Positions 17,480-25,389 of a stretch of 64,000 bases of DNA are shown piece after piece. The position numbers were made by a program, and so were the translations under genes. Every line of letters starts with the position of its first letter. The first letter of the stretch is position 1. The notes beneath the pieces were generated by a model. It saw nothing but the letters and a program-made list of their open reading frames with translations, made no database searches and was not told the origin of the DNA. The stretch is from DP-19 sp036496285 (GTDB lineage: Bacteria; Desulfobacterota; Binatia; UTPRO1). The stretch is from the NCBI GenBank assembly GCA_036496285.1, contig DASXLI010000018.1:30585-94584 (forward strand). Direction: 5' to 3'.

Positions 17480-18085
17480 ATGGCCAAGGCCGAGAAGCAG
17501 CTCACGGAAGCGGATCTCAAGGAGCTCGAGGAGCGCCGTCGCGCCGAGCAGGTTCGCGAGCGCGCGAAGCGCGAGCGCGAAAAGGCCCAGCTCGGGAGCC
17601 TCTGGTCGCGGCGCGACTTCATGGGGCGCGCCGCCTGGGGCGTGTTCACGGCGTTCACCGGCATCACGCTCCTCGGCTTCATGCGCTCCGCGTTCCCGCG
17701 CATCCTGTTCCAGCCGCCGACGAAATTCAAAGCCGGCTTTCCGAAGGACTTCACGGTCGGCGAGATCAGCGAGAAGTTCAAGAAGGACTTCCGCGTCTGG
17801 ATCATCCGGACGGAGGAGGGGTTCTACGCGCTCTTCGCCAAGTGCACGCACCTCGGCTGCACGCCGCGCTGGCTCGCGGCCGAGAACAAGTTCAAGTGCC
17901 CGTGCCACGGCAGCGGCTTCTACAAGACCGGCATCAACTTCGAGGGGCCGGCGCCGCGCCCCCTCGAGCGCCTGCGCATCACGCTCGCCGAGGACGGCCA
18001 GATCGTCGTCGACAAGGGCGTGAAGTACCTCTACGAGAAGGGCGATTGGACCAAGCCCGGCGCGTTTCTCAAGTTCTCGGCCTAG
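17480..18085 (+). CDS. Rieske iron-sulfur protein of a bc-type complex
   Basis: A 201-residue protein. A charged N-terminal helix (residues 1-45) precedes SRRDFMG and a TM anchor, a Tat-compatible arrangement. The Rieske [2Fe-2S] site is CTHLGC (C122, H124) and CPCHGSGF (C140, H143), with the extra Cys residues forming the stabilising disulfide. In the complex it takes an electron from quinol and passes it to cytochrome c. It is the first gene of the operon, followed after 12 nt by cytochrome b. Confidence 0.95.
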   Translation: MAKAEKQLTEADLKELEERRRAEQVRERAKREREKAQLGSLWSRRDFMGRAAWGVFTAFTGITLLGFMRSAFPRILFQPPTKFKAGFPKDFTVGEISEKFKKDFRVWIIRTEEGFYALFAKCTHLGCTPRWLAAENKFKCPCHGSGFYKTGINFEGPAPRPLERLRITLAEDGQIVVDKGVKYLYEKGDWTKPGAFLKFSA

Positions 18086-18097
18086 GGAGCCACGGAC

Positions 18098-18865
18098 ATG
18101 GCATGGGATGACATCAAGCGGCAGATCACCGAGTCGGACGTCTGGCAGTCGATGTTCCGGCACGGCTACGAGGATACGCCCCGCAACCGCATCTTGATGG
18201 TGTCGGGCAATGTCTGGCTGCACCTCCACCCGTCCAAGGTCCGGCGCCATGCCGTCCGCATGCGCTTCACCTGGTGCATGGGCGGCATCACCTTCCTCAT
18301 GTTCCTGGTGACGACGGTCACCGGCGTCTATCTGATGTTCTACTACCGGCCGACGGCAGAGTACGCGTACGCGGACATGAAGTATCTCGAGTTCGACATG
18401 CCGTTCGGGATGCTCATGCGGAACATGCACCGCTGGGCGGCCCACGCCATGGTCATCGCGGTCTGGCTACACATGTTCCGTGTGTTCCTCACGGGATCGT
18501 ACAAGCCGCCGCGGGAGTTCAACTGGGTCGTCGGCGTCATCCTGCTCGTGCTGACGCTGCTCCTCAGCTTCACCGGCTACCTGCTGCCGTGGGATCAGCT
18601 GTCGATCTGGGCCGTGACCGTCGGCTCGAACATGGCGCGCGCCACACCGTTCCTCGGTCACGAGGGCCCCGGCCACGAGCTGATGGGCGTCAACCCGATC
18701 TACGACGCGCGCGCCTTCATCTTCGGTGGCGGCGAGATCGGCCCGCACACCCTGATGCGCTTCTACATCCTGCACTGCATCTTCTTCCCGCTGGTCACCA
18801 GCCTCTTCCTCGCCGTGCACTTCTGGCGCATCCGTCGTGACGGCTTTTCCGGGCCGCCGCTCTAA
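18098..18865 (+). CDS. Cytochrome b N-terminal subunit (cytochrome b6 type)
   Basis: A 255-residue, four-TM subunit carrying the two haem b His pairs: HRWAAHAMVIAVWLHMFRVF in helix B and the later His residues in ILHCIFFPLV / LAVHFWRIRRDG in helix D. It contains the cytochrome b6 pattern SFTGYLLPWDQLSIWAVTVG. With the next subunit it makes the split cytochrome b of a b6f-like or menaquinol-type bc complex, oxidising quinol at the periplasmic face. Confidence 0.95.
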   Translation: MAWDDIKRQITESDVWQSMFRHGYEDTPRNRILMVSGNVWLHLHPSKVRRHAVRMRFTWCMGGITFLMFLVTTVTGVYLMFYYRPTAEYAYADMKYLEFDMPFGMLMRNMHRWAAHAMVIAVWLHMFRVFLTGSYKPPREFNWVVGVILLVLTLLLSFTGYLLPWDQLSIWAVTVGSNMARATPFLGHEGPGHELMGVNPIYDARAFIFGGGEIGPHTLMRFYILHCIFFPLVTSLFLAVHFWRIRRDGFSGPPL

Positions 18866-18883
18866 GGGATCCGGGGGACTCCG

Positions 18884-18964
18884 ATGCGCGTCCTGGTCCT
18901 GCCCATCGTGTTCGGCCTCATCCTCTGGGTGATGTACATCGCGGCCAAGCCGCGTGGAGAGTGA
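18884..18964 (+). CDS. 26-residue membrane peptide inside the bc operon
   Basis: ATG at 18884 opens a 26-codon frame ending with TGA at 18964. The peptide has a single hydrophobic helix (VLVLPIVFGLILWVMYIA) and a short basic tail (KPRGE). It fits exactly between the two cytochrome b subunits, with GGGGGA 5-10 nt upstream, and ends 2 nt before the next ATG. By position and shape it recalls the tiny single-helix subunits (PetL/PetM/PetN-like) of b6f complexes. No sequence homology is claimed. Confidence 0.65.
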   Translation: MRVLVLPIVFGLILWVMYIAAKPRGE

Positions 18965-18966
18965 GC

Positions 18967-19791
18967 ATGGTGGAAGAACGAGCCGCGTTACAGGCCGTCG
19001 CGGGCGGCGCCGCCGCCAAGCGCATCGAGGTGCCGATCCGCAAGGCGCAGGGTCCCGGCGACGACAAGATCCACACCTGGCCGTATCTCGTCCGGTCGGA
19101 GTTCATCTGCGCGATCCTCGTGCTGGTGGTCCTCATCGTGTGGTCGCTCCTTTCGGATGCGCCGCTCGAGGAGCCCGCCAACCCGACCAAGACGCCGAAC
19201 CCGTCGAAGGCGCCGTGGTACTTCCTCGGCCTGCAGGAGATGCTGGTCTTCTTCGACCCGTGGCACGCCGGCGTGACGCTGCCGAGCCTGATCATCGTCG
19301 GGCTGATGGTGCTGCCGTACATCGACATCAACCCGAAGGGGAACGGCTACTACTGCTTCAACGACCGCAAGTACGAGATCATGACCTTCTTCCTCGGCTT
19401 CCACATCCTGTGGGTGTCGTTGATCATCATCGGCACGTTCCTGCGCGGGCCGGGCTGGAACTGGTTCTGGTTCTGGGAGCCGTGGGACGTCCACAAGGTC
19501 GAGGCGCTGACGTCGGTGAACCTGCCGTACCTCCTCGGCGTGCGGAACCCGACGCTCGACTTCCTGGTCGGTGCCGCCTTCGTCATCGGCTTCTTCGTCG
19601 TCGGCACCGCGGCGATGTACGTATGGATCGTCCGATTGAAGGGCCGCGAGTTCATGCGGCGTTGGGGTGCGGTGCGGTTCGGCATCACCGCGTTCCTTTT
19701 CCTCAACATGTGGGGCGTCGTGCTCAAGATGCTGATGCGCCACCTCGCGTCGGTCAAGTACATATGGGCGACGCCGTGGATCAACATCTGA
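18967..19791 (+). CDS. Cytochrome b C-terminal subunit (subunit IV type)
   Basis: A 275-residue protein with a longer than usual N-terminal extension and about five TM helices. The Qo-site loop reads SKAPWYFLGLQEML, so the PEWY motif is APWY and lacks the Glu. Variants of this motif occur in menaquinol-oxidising bc complexes. DPWHAGVTLPSLIIVGLM and PYIDINPKGNG match subunit IV helices E-F. GGAGAG lies 5 nt before ATG 18967; GTG 18961 is an alternative start. Confidence 0.92.
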   Translation: MVEERAALQAVAGGAAAKRIEVPIRKAQGPGDDKIHTWPYLVRSEFICAILVLVVLIVWSLLSDAPLEEPANPTKTPNPSKAPWYFLGLQEMLVFFDPWHAGVTLPSLIIVGLMVLPYIDINPKGNGYYCFNDRKYEIMTFFLGFHILWVSLIIIGTFLRGPGWNWFWFWEPWDVHKVEALTSVNLPYLLGVRNPTLDFLVGAAFVIGFFVVGTAAMYVWIVRLKGREFMRRWGAVRFGITAFLFLNMWGVVLKMLMRHLASVKYIWATPWINI

Positions 19792-19805
19792 CGTGACGGC
19801 TCGGG

Positions 19806-19979
19806 GTGGTCTTCTACGTTGCCAAGCTGCTCGAGCTGATTGGGTTCGCGCACGTGGGGTATGCGCTGTTCGTGGGGCTCACGCAGGACAACGCCATGGG
19901 TCCCGAGTTGAAGCTACTGATGCTGGGGGCGCTGCTGTTCACCCTCGGACGACTTCTCGAACGCAAGGCGGCGACGTGA
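19806..19979 (+). CDS. 57-residue membrane protein inside the bc operon
   Basis: The GTG at 19806 opens a 57-codon frame to TGA 19979, bounded upstream by an in-frame stop at 19794. Two hydrophobic segments are visible: VVFYVAKLLELIGFAHVGYA continuing into LFVGL, and LKLLMLGALLFTLGRLLE. The frame fills the gap between the subunit IV gene and the octahaem cytochrome gene with only 9 nt to spare. The Shine-Dalgarno is weak, so translation is probably coupled. Likely an accessory subunit of the complex. Function unknown. Confidence 0.6.
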   Translation: MVFYVAKLLELIGFAHVGYALFVGLTQDNAMGPELKLLMLGALLFTLGRLLERKAAT

Positions 19980-19988
19980 AGGGTCGAC

Positions 19989-22715
19989 ATGGCACGGCTT
20001 AAGACGGACATCGACGAGGAGAAGAAGTCCCGCAGCGTGCTGTTCCTGCTGTCGGCCATCGCCTTGCTCGTCACGGGCATCTGGGCGGTCTGGAACGACA
20101 ACATCTCGCGCCGTCCCTGGAAGCTCTTCCAGCACGAGTTCCGCGACATCGAGTATCAGCGGGCGGAGGACGCGCTCTCCGATGCCGACAAGAAGCTCGA
20201 GGCCGACCCACAGTACCAGGATCTGCAGAAGCAGCTCGCCGCCGCCAAGCAGAGCCTGACCACCGGTGACGTCGCCAAGCAGATCGCCGACCGTCAGGCG
20301 CAGCTCGCCGGGCTGGAGAAGCGCTTCGGTGAGGCGGATCTCAACGTGCGGTTCGTGAAGAGCGAGCTCGAAGAGGCCTGGTACGAGCTCGACCACGCGC
20401 GCGAAAACGGCCAGCCGGAGGAGCCCAAGCGCGAGCGCATCAACGCGCTCGAGGCCACCCGCGTCGAGCGCAAGAAGCTCTTCGACGACCTCACCGCCCA
20501 GCGCGAGAAGCTCGAGAACGAGATCAAGGAGCTGCAGACGGGCGTGAAGACGATCGAGGACAAGATCGCCGACGTGTCCGCGGAGAAGATCAAGGCCGAG
20601 CAGAAGGTCGACGGCATGATCGTGCTGCACGTCGGGCCGGTCAAGATGCTGCAGGTGCCGCGCATCGAGCAGACCGTCATCGAGGAGTTCGACCGCAACG
20701 CCTATAATCAGCCGGTGGCGCGCGTCGATCGCTGCGTGTCGTGCCACGTCGGCATCGACAAGCCGGGCTTCGAGGATCAGCCGAACCCGTTCAAGACGCA
20801 TCCCGACCGCGAGCACCTGCTCGCCAACCACCCGGTCGACAAGTTCGGCTGCACGCCGTGCCACGACGGCCAGGGCGCCAGCGTGAACAGCGTCGTGCAA
20901 GCGCACGGCGACGTGCCGTTCTGGGAGCATCCGCTGCTGCGCGGCCCGAAGGTGCAGGCGCGCTGCGCCAAATGCCACATGGACGTGGCCGACATCGACC
21001 ACACGGACCACATCGCCGCGGGGCAGAAGCTGTTCGAGAACCTCGGCTGCACCGGCTGCCACCTGGTCGAGGGTCTCGAGGAGCTGCCGAAGGTGGGACC
21101 GTATCTGCGGCGCATCGGTGCCAAGGTCGATCCGTCGTGGCTCGAGCGCTGGGTGACCAACCCGCACGAGTTCCGGCCGAGCACGAAGATGCCGAACTTC
21201 CTCCTCAGCCCGGAGCAGGGCACCGCGGTCGCCGCGTACGTCCTGAAGGCCTCGGCCAAGGAGTCGGAGGATTGGTTGGCGCAGTACCCAGAGCCGACCG
21301 GTGTCGATTCCTCGAACGAGACGCTGGTGACACGCGGCCGCGAGCTCACCGAGACGATCGGCTGCAAGGGCTGCCACGCGTTCAAAGAGGACCAGCACGG
21401 CCCGCGGCTCGGGAACGGCGAGGACGAGACCGATCCGACGGTTCCGGCAGGCCAGGGGTCGCAGACGCGCACCAGCAAGGACATCGCGCCGAACCTCGCC
21501 AACGTTGCCGAGAAGACGGGCGGCCGCTGGATCTACCATTGGCTGAAGAACCCGCGGCACTTCTCGCCGGTATCGCGCATGCCGAGCCTGCGCCTCACCG
21601 ACGACGAGGCGGCGGCGCTCACCTCGTACCTGCTCACACTCGGCAAGAAGAAGCCGGAGGCGCCGGAGCGTCTCGCGGCGCTCTCCAAGCCGGAGACCAT
21701 CGCCGACGGCGAGAAGCTGGTGCGCAAGTACGGCTGCGCCGGGTGCCACGACATCCCAGGCATGGAGAACGAGTCGCGCATCGGCGTCGAGCTCTCAGCC
21801 TTCGGCTCGAAGACCGTCGAGGAGCTCTTCTTCGGGGAGCGCTACGACATTGCGCGCACGTGGGATGACTGGACGCTCAACAAGATCAAGACGCCGCGTA
21901 TCTATGCCACCGAGCGCATCGAGCAGGTCATGCCGCAGTTCGATTTGCCCGCGGACGACATCAAGGAGCTGCGCGTCTACCTGACCAGCCGCAACGAGCA
22001 CGTCGTCCCGGTCAAGTATCGCTACAAGCCGACCGATCCGGCGCAGACGGAGATCGTCGACGGCGAGCGCCTCGTCACCAAGTACAATTGCACGGGCTGC
22101 CACCAGATCGAAGGCAAGGGCGGCTTCATCCGCACCTTCTATCAGGACAACCTGCAGCTCGCGCCGCCGGTGCTGCATGGCGAGGGCGCCAAGGTGCAGT
22201 CCGATTGGCTCTTCAGCTTCCTGAAGAGCCCGGTACCCATCCGTCCGTGGCTCAAGCTGCGCATGCCGACCTTCAACCTCTCCGACGAGGACGCGGGCGC
22301 GATCGTCGCGTACTTCTCGGCACGCGCGCGCAAGGACATCCCCTTCGTCTACGTCGACAACGGCGCGATCCCTGCCGAGAACATCGCCGCGGGGAAGCAG
22401 CTGATGTCGCCCGACTACTTCAACTGCTTCTCGTGCCACGTGCAGGGCGACAAGAATCCCGAGGGTCCGCCCGAGGGTTGGGCACCCAACCTCGCGATGG
22501 CGAAGCATCGCCTCAATCCCGAGTGGATCATCCAGTGGCTGCACGACCCGCAGAAGGTGCAGCCCGGCACCAAGATGCCGAGCTTCTATCCCGGCGGTCC
22601 GGACGACATCTTCGGCGGCGACGAGGAGCACCAGATCCGCGCGATTCGCGACTACCTGATGGTGCTCGGTCTGCCCGAGGGGAGCGGCAGCCGTACCCAG
22701 ATGGCGCAGCAGTAG
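19989..22715 (+). CDS. Octahaem c-type cytochrome with coiled-coil stalk
   Basis: A 908-residue protein. An N-terminal TM anchor (residues 17-36) is followed by a long coiled coil (about 60-205, rich in Lys/Glu/Leu). Eight CXXCH motifs follow, beginning near residues 249, 288, 326, 354, 459, 583, 701 and 813. The later ones sit in repeated cytochrome c modules ending in TKMPxF/SRMPSL-type Met ligands. It is the last core gene of the bc operon and probably the electron acceptor of the Rieske protein on the periplasmic side. A trimming protease site or interaction role for the stalk cannot be told. Confidence 0.92.
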   Translation: MARLKTDIDEEKKSRSVLFLLSAIALLVTGIWAVWNDNISRRPWKLFQHEFRDIEYQRAEDALSDADKKLEADPQYQDLQKQLAAAKQSLTTGDVAKQIADRQAQLAGLEKRFGEADLNVRFVKSELEEAWYELDHARENGQPEEPKRERINALEATRVERKKLFDDLTAQREKLENEIKELQTGVKTIEDKIADVSAEKIKAEQKVDGMIVLHVGPVKMLQVPRIEQTVIEEFDRNAYNQPVARVDRCVSCHVGIDKPGFEDQPNPFKTHPDREHLLANHPVDKFGCTPCHDGQGASVNSVVQAHGDVPFWEHPLLRGPKVQARCAKCHMDVADIDHTDHIAAGQKLFENLGCTGCHLVEGLEELPKVGPYLRRIGAKVDPSWLERWVTNPHEFRPSTKMPNFLLSPEQGTAVAAYVLKASAKESEDWLAQYPEPTGVDSSNETLVTRGRELTETIGCKGCHAFKEDQHGPRLGNGEDETDPTVPAGQGSQTRTSKDIAPNLANVAEKTGGRWIYHWLKNPRHFSPVSRMPSLRLTDDEAAALTSYLLTLGKKKPEAPERLAALSKPETIADGEKLVRKYGCAGCHDIPGMENESRIGVELSAFGSKTVEELFFGERYDIARTWDDWTLNKIKTPRIYATERIEQVMPQFDLPADDIKELRVYLTSRNEHVVPVKYRYKPTDPAQTEIVDGERLVTKYNCTGCHQIEGKGGFIRTFYQDNLQLAPPVLHGEGAKVQSDWLFSFLKSPVPIRPWLKLRMPTFNLSDEDAGAIVAYFSARARKDIPFVYVDNGAIPAENIAAGKQLMSPDYFNCFSCHVQGDKNPEGPPEGWAPNLAMAKHRLNPEWIIQWLHDPQKVQPGTKMPSFYPGGPDDIFGGDEEHQIRAIRDYLMVLGLPEGSGSRTQMAQQ

Positions 22716-22756
22716 ATCCCCCAAACATCATCATCCAAACACGGAGGAAGACGACC

Positions 22757-23479
22757 ATGCAGAAATTGATGCTGGGTGCGGTGGCAACGCTCGCGGCCAC
22801 GATGCTGGCGGCGGGTGTCTCGGCGTACGAGGGCGGTGCGGTGGCGGACGGCGGTTCGATCAGCGGCACCGTGAAGTATCAGGGTGACCCGCCGGCGCCG
22901 GCCAAGATCGCCGTCACCAAGGACAACGATGTCTGCGGCAAGGAGAAGACCTCCCCCGACCTCATCGTCGGCGCGGACAAGGGCATCGCGAACGTGGTGG
23001 TGCGCATCAGCAACATCACCAAGGGCAAGGCTCTCACCGTGCCGACCACCAACCCGGTTTTCGATCAGAAGGGCTGCGAGTACGCCCCGCACGTCCTGGC
23101 GTTCCCGGCTGGCTCGACCGTCAGCATCCAGAACAGCGACGGCATCCTCCACAACGTCCACACCACCTCGACCGCCAACCCGTCGTTCAACCAGGCGCAG
23201 CCGAAGTTCAAGAAGGTGATCGAGGCCAAGATCGAGAAGCCCGAGATGCCGATCAAGGTCCAGTGCGATGCGCACGGCTGGATGCACGCGTGGTGGATCT
23301 CGGAGGATAACCCGTACTACGCCGTCACCGACGACAAGGGCGCCTTCAAGATCGCCGACGTGCCGCCGGGCGACTACGAGCTCGAGTTCTGGCAGGAGAC
23401 CCTCGGCAAGCAGACGCAGAAGGTCAGCGTGAAGGCGAAGGAAGACAGCAAAGTCGACGTCACGATGACCAAGAAGTAG
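22757..23479 (+). CDS. Exported cupredoxin-like protein with regulatory-domain C-terminus
   Basis: A 240-residue protein with a signal peptide (MLGAVATLAATMLAAGVSA). The centre has HNVHTT and then QCDAHGWMHAW, giving a His...Cys-x2-His-x2-Met arrangement like a type 1 copper site. The C-terminus (DDKGAFKIADVPPGDYELEFW) is a carboxypeptidase-regulatory-like/Greek-key domain. GGAGG precedes the ATG. It follows the octahaem cytochrome and ends at a strong terminator, so it likely carries electrons from the bc complex. Copper binding is inferred. Confidence 0.8.
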   Translation: MQKLMLGAVATLAATMLAAGVSAYEGGAVADGGSISGTVKYQGDPPAPAKIAVTKDNDVCGKEKTSPDLIVGADKGIANVVVRISNITKGKALTVPTTNPVFDQKGCEYAPHVLAFPAGSTVSIQNSDGILHNVHTTSTANPSFNQAQPKFKKVIEAKIEKPEMPIKVQCDAHGWMHAWWISEDNPYYAVTDDKGAFKIADVPPGDYELEFWQETLGKQTQKVSVKAKEDSKVDVTMTKK

Positions 23480-23520
23480 CAGCAGAGAAGCCGCTTCCGC
23501 GCAGCGCGCGGAGCAGCATC

Positions 23521-23555
23521 GAGGGGCGCCGACGGCTCGTGCCGGGGCGCCCCTC
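23521..23555 (+). terminator. Intrinsic terminator of the bc operon
   Basis: A perfect 10-bp stem (GAGGGGCGCC at 23521-23530 with 23546-23555) and a 15-nt loop with inner pairing are followed by GTCGTTTT. This is the only hairpin in the window with a clear T-run. Confidence 0.85.
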
Positions 23556-23569
23556 GTCGTTTTGGCGGC

Positions 23570-25222
23570 TCAGTCGGCGTCGGGCGGATGCTCGACCGTG
23601 AGGTCGAGCCAGCCGGGGGCGGTGCCGGTCGCGCGGCAGATCGCGAAGAAGGTCTCGACGACGCTGCCCTCGCGGCCGGGCCGACGCACGGGGATGCGGC
23701 GCTCGAGGGCGCTGGCGAGCACGTGGGTAGCGCCGTCGGCCGTTTCGAGGCGGAGGCGCACCCCGGTCGGCGGCAGATGATCGATCTCGATGGCGCCGCG
23801 GATCGCGACCGGCCCGTTGCCGTTCCACGCCGTGCCGGCGACGGGGAGCAGGGTGACTCCGCCGGCTCCAGGGTCCGTCGCGCCGGGCGTGTCATCGGAC
23901 GACGCGTGCGACCAGAGATCGAGGTGGCCGAGCGTCGTGTCCGGCAGCACGAGGTGCGCGGCGGGGAAGGGCGCCGGCCACGGCAGGCCCTCGGCCGCGT
24001 GCGCCCGGCCGCGGACACGATGGCGCGTGTGTCCGAGACGCACCGTGCCCGCGACCGTGCCGAAGCGGGCCGCACCGCTCGGAATCTCGTCGACGCCGTC
24101 TGGGATGAAGCGCAGCGCGATGCGCGCGTCGACGAGGCTGCCGGCCGCGAGGCCGCGCTCGAGGTCGGAGAACGGCGTGAGCATGGGGAAGGCGAGCATC
24201 GCGCCGGCGAAGCGCACGTCGAACGCGTGCCGGCCGCGTGCGACGATGCGGAGCGGCGGTACGCACAGTGCCGGCGACGGCCGCTCGGAGAGCTCGCCGG
24301 TGAACAGGCTCAGGCGGTCGGGCCCGTCGCTCACCAGCACGCGCCCGGCGGCGGCGCCGGCCGCGGTCACGTCGATGCTGGTGAGGAGGGCGAGCGGCCC
24401 GCTTGCGACCTGCAATCCGACGCGCGTGATCGGCCGGCCGCCGCAGGCGAGCGGCACGGTGCGCGCGTGCGGGGGCGACGCGATCGACCGTCCGCTGGAC
24501 GCGGGCGAGAAGACCTCGATCAGCCGGCGCAGGAACGCGCAGCGGCGACGGCCGGGCCAGCGAAGCGGAATGCCGAGCTCGAGCTGCGTCGCCTCGACCG
24601 TCGCGGCGAGGCCGGCGAGACGGCGGATCAGCGGGTCGGGATCGTCCGCGCGTGTCGGGGTGAGGAGCTGCATGACGTTGCTCGGGTGCGCCGCCGGGTA
24701 GCGGGCGCCGATCGTGACCGTCGTGCCGTCCTCCGCGGCGAGGCGCTGCAGTTCGCGGAGCGGGCCGTCGAGGAAGGCGGGTGAGACCGTCGCCGCGCCG
24801 CGGGCGGCGCGGCGGCAGCCGCGGCCGTGCTCTTCGATCAGGCCGACGCCGAGATCGCAGACCGGCTGCCCCACGTTCCAGCCGTGGATCGCGAGCAGCA
24901 CGGCACGGCCGTGCCGGCGCGCTGCCGTCTCGAGCGTCGCCGCGAGGAGCTCGAGCAGCCACGGGGCGCGGCGCTGGAGCTGCTCCGCGCGGTTCAGGTC
25001 GAGCTCGTTCCGGTCGCGCGTTGGGTTGACGATCCAGGTGGCGTCGCAGGCGGCGCCGAGCTCGCGCGTGAGCTCCGCCGTGTGGAGGTCGTTGACGTTG
25101 TCGCGCCCGGGCCGGCGCGGTGCGTTCCGGCTCCCGCCGTGCGGCGCGAACAGCACGAGCGCTGAGGCGCCGTGGCGTACCTCGATCCAGTCGGGCGGCG
25201 CCGTCGCCTGCGCAAGGCTCAT
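23570..25222 (-). CDS. N-formylglutamate amidohydrolase-like protein with unknown C-terminal half
   Basis: A 550-residue protein. The first 230 residues contain LFAPHGGSRNAPRR, RDRNELDLNRAEQ and LLAIHGWN, reminiscent of the zinc-dependent N-formylglutamate amidohydrolase fold (PHSG, RD-xNE and a later His). Residues 250-550 are beta-rich with GRAHAAEGLPWPAPF, DLWSHASSDDTPG and HLPPTGVRLRLETADG, somewhat like DUF7064/AttH-type carriers. This assignment is tentative. It is transcribed divergently from ppx across the 11-bp repeat array and so may share Pho control. Confidence 0.55.
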   Translation of the reverse strand: MSLAQATAPPDWIEVRHGASALVLFAPHGGSRNAPRRPGRDNVNDLHTAELTRELGAACDATWIVNPTRDRNELDLNRAEQLQRRAPWLLELLAATLETAARRHGRAVLLAIHGWNVGQPVCDLGVGLIEEHGRGCRRAARGAATVSPAFLDGPLRELQRLAAEDGTTVTIGARYPAAHPSNVMQLLTPTRADDPDPLIRRLAGLAATVEATQLELGIPLRWPGRRRCAFLRRLIEVFSPASSGRSIASPPHARTVPLACGGRPITRVGLQVASGPLALLTSIDVTAAGAAAGRVLVSDGPDRLSLFTGELSERPSPALCVPPLRIVARGRHAFDVRFAGAMLAFPMLTPFSDLERGLAAGSLVDARIALRFIPDGVDEIPSGAARFGTVAGTVRLGHTRHRVRGRAHAAEGLPWPAPFPAAHLVLPDTTLGHLDLWSHASSDDTPGATDPGAGGVTLLPVAGTAWNGNGPVAIRGAIEIDHLPPTGVRLRLETADGATHVLASALERRIPVRRPGREGSVVETFFAICRATGTAPGWLDLTVEHPPDAD

Positions 25223-25230
25223 GGCGTTCT

Positions 25231-25280
25231 TGTAACCGTCCCGCAACGGGCCCGCCACGGGAATGTCACACGAGCGTAAC
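25231..25280 (+). promoter_or_regulatory. Five-unit 11-bp PhoB-box-like array upstream of ppx
   Basis: Hexamers starting every 11 bp: TGTAAC (25231), CGCAAC (25242), CGCCAC (25253), TGTCAC (25264) and CGTAAC (25275). All end in AAC or CAC. The 11-bp direct-repeat spacing is that of OmpR/PhoB-family binding sites. It lies between the divergent amidohydrolase-like gene and ppx, 110 bp before the ppx ATG. TATCTT at 25311 is a possible -10. Confidence 0.7.
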
Positions 25281-25389
25281 AAAACTGTGGCGCGATGCTC
25301 GGCGCGAGCGTATCTTCTTCCCGCCGGCCGGCGTACAGTGCCGGTGTGGCGCAGGAAACGGGTCGCCAGGAGGTGGCGGGGAGGGTCGC

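Noticed and set aside
18954..19796. An 280-codon plus-strand frame alongside subunit IV
   Set aside because: It overlaps the subunit IV gene in another frame and has only Arg-rich low-complexity sequence.
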